Assembly (NCBI GenBank): GCA_905250115.1
Contig: CAJNOI010000120.1
Coordinates: 64,253 to 128,252, forward strand
Source of the DNA: Adineta steineri
Lineage: Eukaryota; Rotifera; Eurotatoria; Adinetida; Adinetidae
Length of the DNA: 64,000 nt
Direction of reading: 5' to 3'
The notes below the pieces were generated by a model. The model was not told where the DNA came from and did no database searches. It saw only the letters and a list, made by a program, of their open reading frames with translations. Shown here in pieces: positions 53,782 to 64,000 of this stretch; the stretch's first letter is position 1; the number at the start of each line of letters is the position of its first letter. Position numbers and translations under genes: made by a program.

Positions 53782-55204
53782 ATGAATGATGAAGACACGT
53801 TCGAATTTATTCCACTTATCAAATGCATTGCACCGACAGATGAACAACGCAATGATCCTGAATATATTCCACAATTGGAAACGGATTCAAATGCCAAGAA
53901 TATTCTAGCCGAACGATTTGCATCACCGATATCAATCTTCGTTTACATGGGGAATTTAGGTGCTGGCAAAAGCAAATTAGCTTCATTAACTGCAGCTAGC
54001 TTAATAACTAGCATCACTGATCAAAAATTACAACCATTCAAAGGTGGTGATGATCCGAAAGGTATCACGCATGGTGTCTGGATGTGCGCTCGTCCTTTGA
54101 AAAATCCAAACAAAAAACGAGGCTCAATTTTATGGGTGGTAATGATGTGAAAACAAATAATAGTCTATACTTGTTTTGCATGATTGTAAGTTCTGTATTA
54201 GCTGTGGTTTTACGACCAGCTCGAATCGATCGTGAACAATGTGATCGTTTATACGTCGAATTATGTCGGTTTCAACGTATGCAATCTCCATGTATCTTAC
54301 CATCTACTTGGCTTGTACCGTTGGAATTACCCATTTTAAAGTGTAATGATCAGGTTGTCAGTTCTGATCAATGGATCGAAAAAATATTTACCGTAGATGA
54401 GTCAAGCAATAATTTAGGAACAACACAACATAAAGAGTTACAAAAACGATATGATTTTATTCGGCAAACGCTACCAAAGATTGGTGTTGCCAATCTAACG
54501 TATTTACCGCATGAAATGAAAGATAATACTATGACATTGAAAACAATGAAAACAACAATGAATAGTAAATTATCGAAAGATTACCATGCATCCTTAACAG
54601 AAATGCTAAAGAAAAGATTGAAAAACAAGAGACAAACTTCGAACCAGATGAAATTAGTAATATACTTCAAGATGAACGTCATCGTCTAATTGGAGAATAT
54701 ATCAAGAAAATGAAGACTTTAGCTGCGGACAAGATTTATGGTTTAAATTCAACATTGTTATCATCAGAAAACTTCGAACAATCTGTAGACGCTGCGCAAG
54801 CCAAGCTAAATTCTTATACAGATCCAGAAGAATTATTTGTCAAGATAAAACATATTTACAAAAATGTTCAAAATGAAGAAGAACAGACACGTATCATCTC
54901 TGAAGAAACTGATAAACGATTGAAGACAATTATCGATCGTATTTGTCGTGAAGAAATGATTAAACAAGCAATTGATGGACAAGAATTGCAATGTGAATTA
55001 GAAAGATGTCGTACCTGTCATCGTCAAGCTGGTATTGTTAGTATTATTCATCAGTGTTCCAATGGGAGACAAGGTAATTTTTATCGTTATGACGATAATC
55101 GAATGGTTTGTGATGCATACAGAGACGTGACAAAGATTAGTGTCACATCCATACATTGTACTTCATGTAATAATCTACGGCGTTTTAAAAACTTCATCAA
55201 CTAA
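53782..55204 (+). pseudogene. GBP-like large GTPase broken by two frameshifts
   Basis: Three consecutive frames carry one protein. 53782-54130 has the P-loop MGNLGAGKSKLAS (residues about 56-68) and GITHGVWMCARP, like the switch of guanylate-binding proteins. 54131-54600 continues with NNSLYLFCMIVSSVLAVVL and LPSTWLVPLELP. About 54600-55204 runs through DERHRLIGEYIKKMKTLAAD to a Cys-rich end (CRTCHRQ, CTSCNN). Each shift equals loss of one base (modulo 3). The first falls exactly where the DxxG motif should follow ILWV, and that motif is missing. No GT..AG intron restores the frame. A TATAAAAGG box is still present upstream. Family members are dynamin-type GTPases of innate defence or membrane remodelling. 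Sequencing error is possible but needs two events. Confidence 0.7.
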
Positions 55205-57089
55205 ATTAATCTTATTTTTAACATAATTTATATCAATCATCGTATAATACAGAAAAGATTTTTTTTAATTTTTTATATTGTTAAATTTCATTGTTGAATA
55301 AAGAAGAATCGAGAACAAGCTGAATCTATAAAACATTATGGAAGTCATGAAGATTCTCAATGTTAATCTAAAGCTGAGAGCAGATATTACGAAATATTTC
55401 AATCCATCTTGAGAATGTGAGTGTGTAAATAATCAGAAGAGACATTCACACATATACCTTCAATCCCTTATTTCTCTTATAAGATCTATCATTGTAGCTA
55501 TGTCACAACTGGTTATGATAGCGTCTCGTACTTGTCGTATTTGAATAGAAAATAATGATGTGAAAACACATATTGTCACGCTTTAGTTTCCGTAAGAATG
55601 GAAATGTTGTATTTAATTACACGTTATTCATTTACCTACGTCACTTTTATCGTTCTGTTACTCACATAATGTGGATATCAAGAAAATTTATTTTTCGTTC
55701 TACGAGCTTTATTTATACTCTCGTGTGCAAGCAGAAAAAAAATTATTTTTTTTTGCATTTCTGTGTGACTAATATCGCCAAAAGCGGACTGTTTTTTTTT
55801 CTCATACTCCTAGAATATATCAAGAAGCACAAATAACACTATGAACATGCTTCAAATAAATGTTTTTCACCTTTTTTTTCTTTTTTCTTTCACTGAGTTA
55901 TTCTGTTCTTCCTTGTGAGCTGTAGTGCGTGCAAAAATTATTTTATCATGCTTCATTAGTCGGTGAAATAGACATTTTGATCATTGAATAAAGTAAGTGT
56001 AACATTATAACGAAGATTCTTTCAGCATCATTTTTCTGATAGTATTAAACTTGAAAGTTCATTTCATTTGAATATTTTAATTCGAAATGTTTCGGTCTAT
56101 CTTTTTATTGAAACTTGAGGATGATGATGGTGAATAGTGTAGTTTAAGAGAAGATACGCACTCTTATGTTCAATATAAAGGTAATAGCGTTGAATTTTTG
56201 TTGAGTTTTTTCATTAAAAAACTTAAGTAAATAAGATTTCGTTAGGTTTTATTCTGTTGCAAACGTTTATATTTTTAAATATGGTAGTCTTCATTGTCTC
56301 AATATAATGACACGGTAAAGAAATTGCATTTAAAAGCAAGACCAACATTAATAATAGTGAATTTTATATACTCTAAAAGAACTGACAAGTGTATACATCA
56401 ATTCTTTGCTTGTCTATAGTTTTTCACAATAAAATGAAACTCGCGAAACACAAGTTCTGTTTCTAATTTTAAAAAATGTTTCAATTTTTTCAATCTTTAG
56501 CTAAAATCTTGATAGAAAAAATGACTGAAAATTATTGCGTGCAATTTTATTTCATTCTTTTTTTTATCTTTCTCTATTATACATAAATACGCTATGATAA
56601 TGATGACAATAATTAAAATTACATCTATTTCATATTATATCTTATGTTAAAGTATTTGAGTGTAAACAATTGTACCACTACCTCCTTTCATCTCCATAGA
56701 TGTGACAATTATCTTAGTAGTGTTTCACCTTCATTCAAAATATTAAAAGTTCTGTCGCGTTTGACATCTTAATGTGAATTGCTAAGGGTGAAATTTCAAG
56801 ACAAGATAGATTTTTTTTCTTTCTTTTTTAGCTGAATGAAGAAATGATTTTGTTTTTAGTGTTCTTTAGACAGGTACACAGATTTTCTTAAGAAACGTTC
56901 AAGTTATTCTGTTCAAATTTCTTTAAACTGTTAGACCATTTATATGCAGCTTTGACAGACTAATTCTTTTTCTATTCAACACTGTTTTATTCACAAGAGT
57001 AAGTCGCAGATTCTCGTTTATTATAAAAAATAATGACCTCGATAGATATGCATAGAACTGAAATTTTCTATCTCTATATGTTTTTCTAG
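55205..57089. other. 1.9 kb without a recognised gene
   Basis: AT-rich with T runs, holding the motif at 55408-55463. The frame at 55573-55836 is Phe/Tyr-rich low complexity. Confidence 0.4.
55408..55463. repeat. Telomere-like inverted motif 3' of the GTPase pseudogene
   Basis: CTTGAGAATGTGAGTGTGT faces CATTCACACATATACCTTCA. It is a degenerate copy. Confidence 0.55.
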
Positions 57090-57607
57090 ATGTTAAGTGC
57101 CAGAAGAAACTTACATGCATCTTATCCACCTGCTTACAACTGGCCGATGGCTACTCCTTATGTAAAACCACCACCAAAACAGCTATCAAAACGTCGTGCT
57201 CTTTTAGCATTACTTGTCAAACATTTTAGATCAAAAAAAATTTTACTAATTCTTCTTATTGGATTAATTTTGGCGAGTATTGAACTTGCTCTGGGTCAAA
57301 AATACAAGGGTCAATGTCCGTACCGGCCGCAAATTCCATTATTTCTTACAGTTCATGGCATAGTCAAATTCGTTGCTTGCTTCACAATAATTCTTGCCTA
57401 TTTTCAAGCAAGATGCCTAGAAAATTTTAGATATTTCTTTGAATTAATGTTAATTAATATTGTAATACATATACTGTTTGGAATATTTTTCATAGTATGG
57501 TTTATACTCGGTAACGTGTGGATCTGGACAGTTGATACAAGTGTAATGCAAACTACTGACCAGACTCAGACTTCAACATACTGTGAAAATACACTCTATC
57601 AAGCAGC
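57090..57607 (+). CDS. TMEM272-like four-pass membrane protein, truncated by gap
   Basis: The 172 codons before the N run have a basic Pro-rich N-terminus and four hydrophobic segments: KKILLILLIGLILASIELAL, IPLFLTVHGIVKFVACFTII, FFELMLINIVIHILFGIFFI and the following VWFILGNVWIW. The motifs CPYRPQIPLFL, FILGNVWIWTVD and YCENTLYQA match the TMEM272-like family (C-P-x-x-P-x-I-P in loop 1, G-x-x-W after the last helix, Y-C-x-x-x-L-Y at the end). The function of the family is unknown. Only the last residues should be missing. Confidence 0.75.
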
Positions 57608-57707
57608 NNNNNNNNNNNNNNNNNNNNNNNNNNNNNNNNNNNNNNNNNNNNNNNNNNNNNNNNNNNNNNNNNNNNNNNNNNNNNNNNNNNNNNNNNNNNN
57701 NNNNNNN
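57608..57707. other. Assembly gap (100 N)
   Basis: Exactly 100 N. It cuts the 3' ends of the two convergent genes on either side. Confidence 0.99.
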
Positions 57708-58788
57708 ATTTGAACACACTAGGAAGCTTTTCACCAATATGATAAAGTGTGTTCGATACAGTCACAAAATAAATACAGATTTCATCAACTATACATCGAA
57801 CAAACCATCGACGTTCATCAATCCAAAACGAACTACGAAATGAGTTCATTAATTCATCAATTTGTTCCTCTGTCGTCAATCGAACCACAGATGTATTTGT
57901 CATTAAAAAGTGAAATGTTCTCAGTTTTGGTAAATAGTTACGTATGAGATCTTCCCATTGATAACCATCAATGAAATAGGAACCTGCTATTACAATCTTC
58001 AGACAATGTAAATTCGGTATATTCCGCAAAAATAAGATGATTTTCGATAGATCATCCACAGTAGTAAAAATCTTTAAACTGGTTAGTGTTGAAAAAGATG
58101 ATGTTATACAATTGTCATCATCCTCCCAATAATCAATATGTGCGTGAAGATATTTGAGATAAGGTGTATACTGAAACAATCGATTGATCGAATTCAAACT
58201 TAATTTCTCGGTAATGATAGATACATATTTGAGTGACGACGAGATCTTTGTTGGTATAAAAAATGATTGTTGCCTTTTCTTACGACTATGGAAATGACAA
58301 TAAGTTAAGTTTGGCAAACTCCAAATATTATTCGTCAACAATTCGAAATCCGTTTTATTATAATCTGGAATACAACAATAGTTGAACTTTAAATGAGTAA
58401 GTTGAACAAGATGAGGCAATTCAATGGTGATGTTTAGTAGAATTTCTTTTGAACGAAGATAAGATAATGAAAGCGAACGTAAATGAGTGAATTGTCTCAA
58501 TGATGGTCTGTAAGAGAAAAATAGATTGATTTGTCCCGGAGTCGATTCAAAGTCGGAAAGATGAAGTGCAAGAATGCGATCAGTAATCATTGAAATATGT
58601 TGTTGACATATTACATCAAAATTACGTTTGGATAGTACGAAGAAATTGAAGTAATAACGCCAATATTGATTATAGAGAAGAGCATTGATACGAGCATTGA
58701 GACCATAAAATGTATGAAGAAGATCACCACCATTCAAATAATCGAAGAAAGTAAGTAAGATTTCGTTAGGTAATAAGTTAAAATTCAT
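57708..58788 (-). CDS. F-box protein with degenerate leucine-rich repeats, 3' end in gap
   Basis: The 360 codons start at MNFNLLPNEILLTFFDYLNG, an F-box of about 40 residues that recruits SKP1. The rest has loosely spaced LRR strands (FTHLRSLSLSYLRSKE, LVQLTHLKFNYCCI, LPNLTYCHFHS, IPNLHCLKIVIAG, LPKLRTFHFLM). This layout is the large bdelloid F-box family, thought to choose substrates for SCF ligases. The same window carries cullin-1, the SCF scaffold. The frame continues into the N run, so the C-terminus is unknown. Confidence 0.82.
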
Positions 58789-59827
58789 TGCTTTCTCTTC
58801 AATACGTATAACTCACTTGTATAAATAAGATATAGTTTAACAATGTCAGACAGGTCAAAATCATAGTGACAAAAGATGATATGACTAGTCTACAATGGCC
58901 GTCATGATTGATTCTGTTGAGGACACATATCCGCCACCACATCTGACTAGTTCAAACTATTGACAAACGCTAAGAGTGTGGGTTTATCTTATTTTTCTTT
59001 TCTTAATTTTTCGCCACTAAATCATATTTATAGTTACCGGTTTCAATGATCTTGATTGTTTAATTGAAACTAAGATACAAATAAATGTAACGTAATTTTA
59101 ACTTTAGCTTTCTTCTCCCGCAAGCTCAAATGTCCTTTTAAAGGTTCCCTCTTCTTCTTCCAATGTACTTTTTTTTCATCAACAGTGTGAATTATTTAAC
59201 GTACAATGAAAAAGTCTTTGTAAACAAACACCAGATGTCGAAAGAACGACAAAAGAAACGCTACACATTTGCCACGTGCTCTGTTTATATATATGTACAG
59301 TTCGTTTAATTATAAGAAAAGAAATTTTGTCACTGTATTTATTTTATTTACCTGTATTTTTATCTGCTTAAAATCGTTTATGTTTTGCAAATGCAGTCCA
59401 TTGTAATGAATTTGAAAGTAACGTAAGATTTCTTTATTTTAAATATAGAGTTGAAAATTGTACATCGTTTTTTTTTAACTAACAAAAATTATTAGAATAT
59501 CAAAGATGCGTCAGATTGGCTCGAAAAGTGTATAGATAGAGAAGTTCAATCTGAATAGTTTCATAAAAGAAAACCTTTAATAATAATTTAGTTTTGACCG
59601 TAGAAGTACATTTGATTCGTCATTTTGAAATAGCTAAAAATGGCTAAACATTTTTATGAAAATATTTAGAATGAACTCACGTTAATTTTAACGAACAAAA
59701 TATATTGCAGCAAACGATTGTTTTCATTTTCAGAAGTTAGAATACTGTCGTATTCGTGATTCGGTTAAGTGCGAAGTAGATTATTATTGAACATTTACGA
59801 TCATAAAATTCTAGAACTTTCCGTAAA
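58789..59827. other. Divergent intergenic region
   Basis: Between the F-box gene (-) and the sulfotransferase (+). It has one GT-rich unit (AAGAGTGTGGGTTTATC at about 58970) and no gene. Confidence 0.4.
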
Positions 59828-61169
59828 ATGCTCCATAACCTTATACACCATCATGGAACTCTTCAAAAAAGCAAACAATACTATTTGTATGGTGTTATTT
59901 TCATGGGATTCTTAGTTATATTTCAATATTATCATTGTTGTTTTGTTACAAATAAAAAACCAGATTTATTACGGTTGTTCAGAATGGAAACCAATTCAAC
60001 TTTATGGATGCCCATGATCTACGAACATCGTTCGCAAATACTCAACAGTAAATGTAATGATTCGTACACGTTAGAAAATAGCATAACAAATTGTTCGTCT
60101 GCCAGTTTGATACGTAAATATCCATGGCTTAAGGCAGCTCTTTTTTCTCTGCAATCTCAATCTTTGATGTATTGTGCTATTCCAAAGGTAGCATCAAAAA
60201 CTCTTATTTCAGTAATAATGTATGTTCATGTTCGTGATATTGTAACCCATCTCAGTAATAATTCGACAAATATTAATATTAAGAAAACTCGACCAGAACA
60301 ACTGATCAATATTCCTAAACTCATCAATCAACTTCAAAAGGTATGACGCATACATAAAATGACAGTATTTATATTTTAATCTGTCATTTTAGAATGAAAT
60401 TCCAATTCCAAAAACAGAAGGATCGATTTCTTTTGATTCATTGATGCAGACTTATCTTCATCTTCTTCGTTTTGAAAGTATCAATAGTGCGTCTCCGTCT
60501 CTATATTTCAATCCGTGGAGCTTAAGTTTAAAAGAAATATTTCGTAGTGTGGATCTCAAAAGTATATCGAATCTATCTGATATATTTTCTCCATCCTTCA
60601 CTCGAGTTATGTTTGTTCGACATCCATTTGCACGTCTAGCATCGGCTTATAAAGAGAGAATCGCCATACTAGAAACAGATAGAATTCAACGAGAACCTCA
60701 TTACAATAGCATTCGCAAGTTAATCTGTCGTCGATATACACACACTCGTTGGATTATTGATCCATTACAAGAGGATGATCCATGTGAAGACTTTATTCCT
60801 TCATTCAAGCATTTTCTTGAATATATTCTCACGGATACAAATACATTTTCTGGAATAGCTCTAATGGACGCACATTGGCAGCCATACACAGTAATTTGTC
60901 AAGTATGTAAATTTAAATATAATTTTATTGGTAAATATGAAACATTCGACAATGATTTTAATTCCTTGCTAAAACGTCTCAATATATCCGATTGGAATAA
61001 TGAAAAGCGACGTGGCGCATCCGGTCATAAGACATCGAATTATCAACAGTTGTTTTCATCCTTACCAGATAATCTTATCTGTCAACTTAAACGTCTCTAT
61101 AATGATGATTTACAGTTTTTTAACTATCGAATAGAAGATTATGTGAATCGAACAACGTTAACTTGCTGA
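59828..61169 (+). CDS. Carbohydrate sulfotransferase (CHST/Sulfotransfer_2 family), type II membrane
   Basis: Exons 59828..60340 and 60393..61169 (52-bp intron) give 429 aa. An N-terminal anchor (about 21-40, YYLYGVIFMGFLVIFQYYH) indicates the Golgi. The 5'-phosphosulfate loop is YCAIPKVASKTLI near residue 117; vertebrate enzymes have PKVACTNWK, so Cys-Thr is Ser-Lys here. The 3'-phosphate loop is RVMFVRHPFARLASAY near 242, essentially canonical. YNFIGKYETFDNDF and a C-terminal LYNDDLQFFNY also fit. Members move sulfate from PAPS to chondroitin, dermatan or HNK-1-type sugars. The acceptor cannot be told. Confidence 0.88.
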
Positions 61170-61415
61170 TCATCATCATCTAAAACAGTAGAAGTATTCA
61201 TTTTTCGTATGAATGATTCCATCCTTCTTGTTTATGTTGTATATAAGAGCAGCAATTATTCTCACAATATAACTCATACAGTATTATTTATTTTTCTTTT
61301 GTAATACAAAAATATTCGAATATTTGTCTGTTGTCATTGTTTATTTTCTTTCTCTATAATACATTCAGTGGATCATCTAATATATTAAAAGTAAAAATTA
61401 GGTTATAGAGAATAT

Positions 61416-61530
61416 TTGAGGGTGTGGGTGGGGTGGGTGTGGGATGGAAAGAATAGCCACTCACACTCGCAGCTATACCCGCACCCTGACTATTCTTTCC
61501 ATCTGATACCCATACTCACACCCACACCCA
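61416..61530. repeat. Telomere-like hairpin with extended stem
   Basis: TTGAGGGTGTGGGTGGGGTG and GGGATGGAAAGAATAG face CTATTCTTTCCATCTGATAC and CACACCCACACCCA. The stem therefore extends beyond the GT-rich part by the unique GGAAAGAATAG/CTATTCTTTCC arms. Confidence 0.75.
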
Positions 61531-61687
61531 ATACAAAGCCTTATTTCGTAAGAATACTTTATGAGCAGAATGTGACGATCGCTATTAACTTGAAGAAATA
61601 CGTTGAAATGATTAACGAACATTTGATGAGAAAGTTTTTAAGAAAATATTATGCAGGAGTGTCTTTTAATCAAACGAATCCTATGTT

Positions 61688-61762
61688 TTTCTCGAAAGAC
61701 ATTTCGTCGAAACATTTTTTGTCGAAAAATTTTCGGCGACAATGCATTTTGTCGACGAGAGA
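61688..61762. repeat. Short tandem motif TTTGTCGA
   Basis: TCGAAAGACATTTCGTCGAA, TTTTTTGTCGAAAAATTTTC and TTTTGTCGACGAG are successive diverged units of about 16-18 bp. Confidence 0.45.
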
Positions 61763-61803
61763 TAACAACTTTGTTCTATCTTTTCTGTTGCTATTATGAA
61801 ATG

Positions 61804-61867
61804 TTGAAGGTGTGGGTATGGGTTTAGATTGAAAGTAAAGATAATTACACATCTACACGTACACCCA
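61804..61867. repeat. Telomere-like inverted motif
   Basis: TGAAGGTGTGGGTATGGGTT faces ACACATCTACACGTACACCC. Confidence 0.6.
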
Positions 61868-62022
61868 AATTTCCAACAATCTCACATTCGACGAAAAACA
61901 TGAGTACCAATCAAACAATAGCACACGTACCTATGACTACAGAAAAAATGGTTACAGTTTGAAAAAAAGGAAAAAACCAAGACGATAATAATGGGAATGG
62001 GAATCATCCAAACGACAACGAC

Positions 62023-62144
62023 GGATGTAGTGTGGGTGAGTGTGGGTTTGGGTGTGAGTGTGAGTGTCGGTGTGGGTGTAGGTAGATGTCTCTCTTTCAT
62101 TCACGCTTTTATGCACACCACCCTACACCAACACCCACATCCTT
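62023..62144. repeat. Longest telomere-like GT array with CA-rich partner
   Basis: Ten or more (T/G)GTGGG/TGTGAG units run from 62028 to 62086 (for example GTGTGGGTGAGTGTGGGTTT). They face CACACCACCCTACACCAACA and CCCACATCC at 62115-62143. Confidence 0.75.
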
Positions 62145-62551
62145 CCAAGCAAACTCCGAATCGTGTTTCGATAGTCTGAATCCTATTTGAACATTTTCGG
62201 TCGAACTCGATCATCCCAAGAGCCTCGAAACGTTCGTTACGGATCCGGGGTCTGTTGAATCCCCTTTGTAAAAAAGGAAGACGTTGGACCGATGTGGGCA
62301 GAATGAAAAAAATAATATTAAGATAAGAAGGATAAGAATCTGAGAAAACCTAGGCATGGAGCACAGTCTTGCACTATCATTCTCATATGTAAAATTTATT
62401 ATCATAAGATAAGAATATAGCAACACCTTTCATGTTGAGAATAATATTAGTCATTTTCTGTTACTTACGTGAGAGTAATAGACAAACAGAACGGAGCTTC
62501 GAAGAATAGTGTGTTCTTTTTTTTGCATTTAAGTTTCATCTGAAACATAAT

Positions 62552-64000
62552 ATGCACACCAATCAAGTTTACAGTGAGCTTATTACTGTAAATAATGGAT
62601 CACACAAATGGTGGCACCGCCGTTGGGTTAAAATAATCGGCATTTCCGTTCCTGTGTTAATAGTTTCTTCTGTTACTCTTGCTCTGGTATTAAACTTCAT
62701 CGTTTTTGCACCGAAGAATTCAGAAACTAGTACCCCTGCCGCAACATCATCATCACCACTAACAACAGCAGTATCGACACCACCATCATTATCAACAACA
62801 ACACCACTAGTGATACCGATCACAAGTTTACCACAAACAACAACATCACTAGTAACATCAACCACAACTTTACTACAAACAACAACAACACCAGTAGTGG
62901 CACCGACCACAACTTTACCACAAACAACGGTTACGATCACAGCTCAGCACTTAGGTAAGCTACAGAGTAACGTTCTTTAGTCTCCTTAAATAACATTTTT
63001 AAATCAGATATAAGTAGTTGCTTTGCATCCCAAATTTTTCCATATCTAACTAAAAGTTACGTTAAAAGAACAGTGATCTTCTCATGAGTGATTCAATTGT
63101 TATCTTAAGAAGAAACAGATAGAATAATTCCTATATGCACAATTTTTCACCACGATCAAAGATCACATGGTTTTGTTGACATCAATGCAACAAAATCTAT
63201 TTTTCCTCTTTGTTTGATATCATAACATATCCTGCTTTTAAGTATAATGAGAACAGGAAAAAAATCATTTTGGCCCAAAGGAGCGCACGAAAATACCAGT
63301 GAATTTTCCTTCTTTCCCTTTCGTGTGTGAATATAAATAGTTGTATATAATAAAAAGGACATTAATCCTTATGAACATTGTAAGGACAAGCATAATATAC
63401 AAACCTGTTTCATCATATGTCATCCTCGCTTACGATTCTTTATCAAAAATGTGAAACTTATTTTGGTACCGTATCAAGAAGAATTTTTTGTAACAAGTTT
63501 AAGGCTTTTTGCATTCCTCAAAAAGTTCGAAAAAGTTTGAATCAAAAGTAAGAAACGATTTTCATTTTTTAAAATCTAAAACGTTTCGAACATGATTGCA
63601 TCAATTTGAGAGTTCCATAAGAGACAGTTTTCGAGAATAAATACAATCGAATGTTTCTGTCTAGGATGGTCTGTTACCGGTAATATGAACAATGCACGAG
63701 TTTATCATACAGCATCCGTATTACCAAATGGAAGGGTATTAGTTACTGGTGGAAAGCCTGATAGCAGCGGTATTTGGAACAGTGCTGAGCTGTATGATCT
63801 ATCAACAGGTATTTGGATAACTACTGGTAACATGACTGATGTGCGAACATATCATACAGCATCTGTATTATCAAATGGGAAAGTATTAGTTAATGGTGGA
63901 ATTAGTTATGATTTAAATAGTGCTGAGCTGTATGATCCATCAACAGGTACTTGGACAACTACTGGTAACATGATTAATGGACGATTTGAGCACACAGCAT
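62552..64000 (+). CDS. Membrane-anchored mucin-like kelch-repeat protein, 3' end outside the window
   Basis: Exon 1 is 62552..62954 and exon 2 starts at 63665, joined in phase 1 across a 710-bp intron (GTAAGC..CTAG). A short cytoplasmic N-terminus with WWHRRWVKI precedes one membrane helix at about residues 29-51 (ISVPVLIVSSVTLALVLNFI). A Thr/Ser/Pro-rich mucin-like stalk (about 58-132, with repeated TTTLPQTTT and TSLPQTTT) follows. Exon 2 opens kelch repeats of about 50 residues: GRVLVTGG, SAELYDLSTGIW, TGNMTDVRTYHTASVL, KVLVNGG, SAELYDPSTGTW. Each repeat is one beta-propeller blade. The type II layout places the propeller outside the cell. The ligand is unknown. Confidence 0.85.

Larger units (their letters stand above)
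61170..62551. other. Intergenic with the densest telomere-like repeats
   Basis: Holds three motif clusters (61416-61530, 61804-61867, 62023-62144) and the GTCGAA tandem motif at 61688-61762. No gene is supported. Confidence 0.5.

Noticed and set aside
54131-54190. Intron to explain the first frame change in the GTPase gene
   Set aside because: A GTAATG..TGTAAG intron would delete the conserved SLYLFCMIV segment and does not restore the downstream frame.
62569-62940. Val-rich 123-codon minus-strand frame
   Set aside because: Antisense of the Thr-rich mucin stalk of the kelch gene.
1-64000. CRISPR array or prokaryotic operon
   Set aside because: No regularly spaced identical repeats with unique spacers are present. 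Spliced genes and eukaryotic tRNAs show nuclear eukaryotic DNA.

Overview
The window reads as nuclear DNA of a bdelloid rotifer (Adineta/Rotaria type). The DNA is AT-rich, introns are mostly 45-100 bp with GT..AG borders, and gene families known to be expanded in bdelloids are present: ART-like/TPR proteins, rotifer 7TM receptors, F-box proteins, RI-type LRR exons and kelch-repeat membrane proteins. An ionotropic glutamate receptor carries a K+-channel-like VGYG pore motif, as described for AvGluR1 of Adineta vaga. TGTGGG-type telomere-like repeats, the hexamer I recall being reported for bdelloid telomeres, are scattered between the genes. Two runs of exactly 100 N (37750-37849 and 57608-57707) are scaffold gaps, and each interrupts genes.

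Layout. 1-5 kb: 3' half of a NUDT9-like ADP-ribose pyrophosphatase with an in-frame TGA, an ART-like/TPR protein (-), and two MITE-like elements. 5.8-11.3 kb: a LicD/fukutin-type protein (+), a small type I membrane protein (-) and a 7TM receptor (+). 11.7-17 kb: two head-to-head paralogous Golgi-type glycosyltransferases; one has both a GT31-like and a GT25-like domain, the other has a decayed first domain. 17-19 kb: a four-exon ceramide kinase with an added C-terminal hydrophobic tail (-). 19.8-24.2 kb: an intronless ionotropic glutamate receptor (-) divergent from a tandem Ly6-like, probably GPI-anchored protein (+). 25.7-26.3 kb: a two-exon secreted Cys-rich peptide. 29-30 kb: a second 7TM receptor. 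31-32 kb: a small Cys-rich hydrophobic-tail protein whose 5' UTR intron holds telomere-like repeats. 33-34.2 kb: a six-exon LRR gene and a separate zinc-finger exon.

35.9-37.7 kb: the N-terminal half of cullin-1 in nine exons, cut by the first gap. 38-43.5 kb: a bacterial/fungal-looking pair on the - strand, an AHL-lactonase-like metallo-beta-lactamase-fold hydrolase and a five-exon A-T-R (NRPS-like) carboxylate reductase; this is the best horizontal-transfer candidate. 44.5-45.4 kb: a three-exon stand-alone protein resembling the MLKL N-terminal four-helix bundle. 47.5-48 kb: a secreted PAN/apple-like peptide gene. 50.7-51 kb: tRNA-Asp and initiator tRNA-Met. 52-53 kb: a third 7TM receptor (-). 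53.8-55.2 kb: a GBP-like large GTPase broken by two frameshifts. 57-58.8 kb: a TMEM272-like protein (+) and an F-box/LRR protein (-), convergent on the second gap and both truncated. 59.8-61.2 kb: a CHST-type sulfotransferase. 62.5 kb to the end: a membrane-anchored mucin-like/kelch protein running off the window.

The genes are individually transcribed and no operon logic applies. The functional groupings that stand out are Golgi glycan modification (LicD, two glycosyltransferases, sulfotransferase), neuronal/sensory membrane proteins (three 7TM receptors, glutamate receptor, Ly6-like protein) and possible acquired secondary metabolism (reductase plus MBL-fold hydrolase). Many TGTGGG hairpins lie just 3' of stop codons. 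Exon joins were made by reading splice sites and frame by eye, and no homology search was run.
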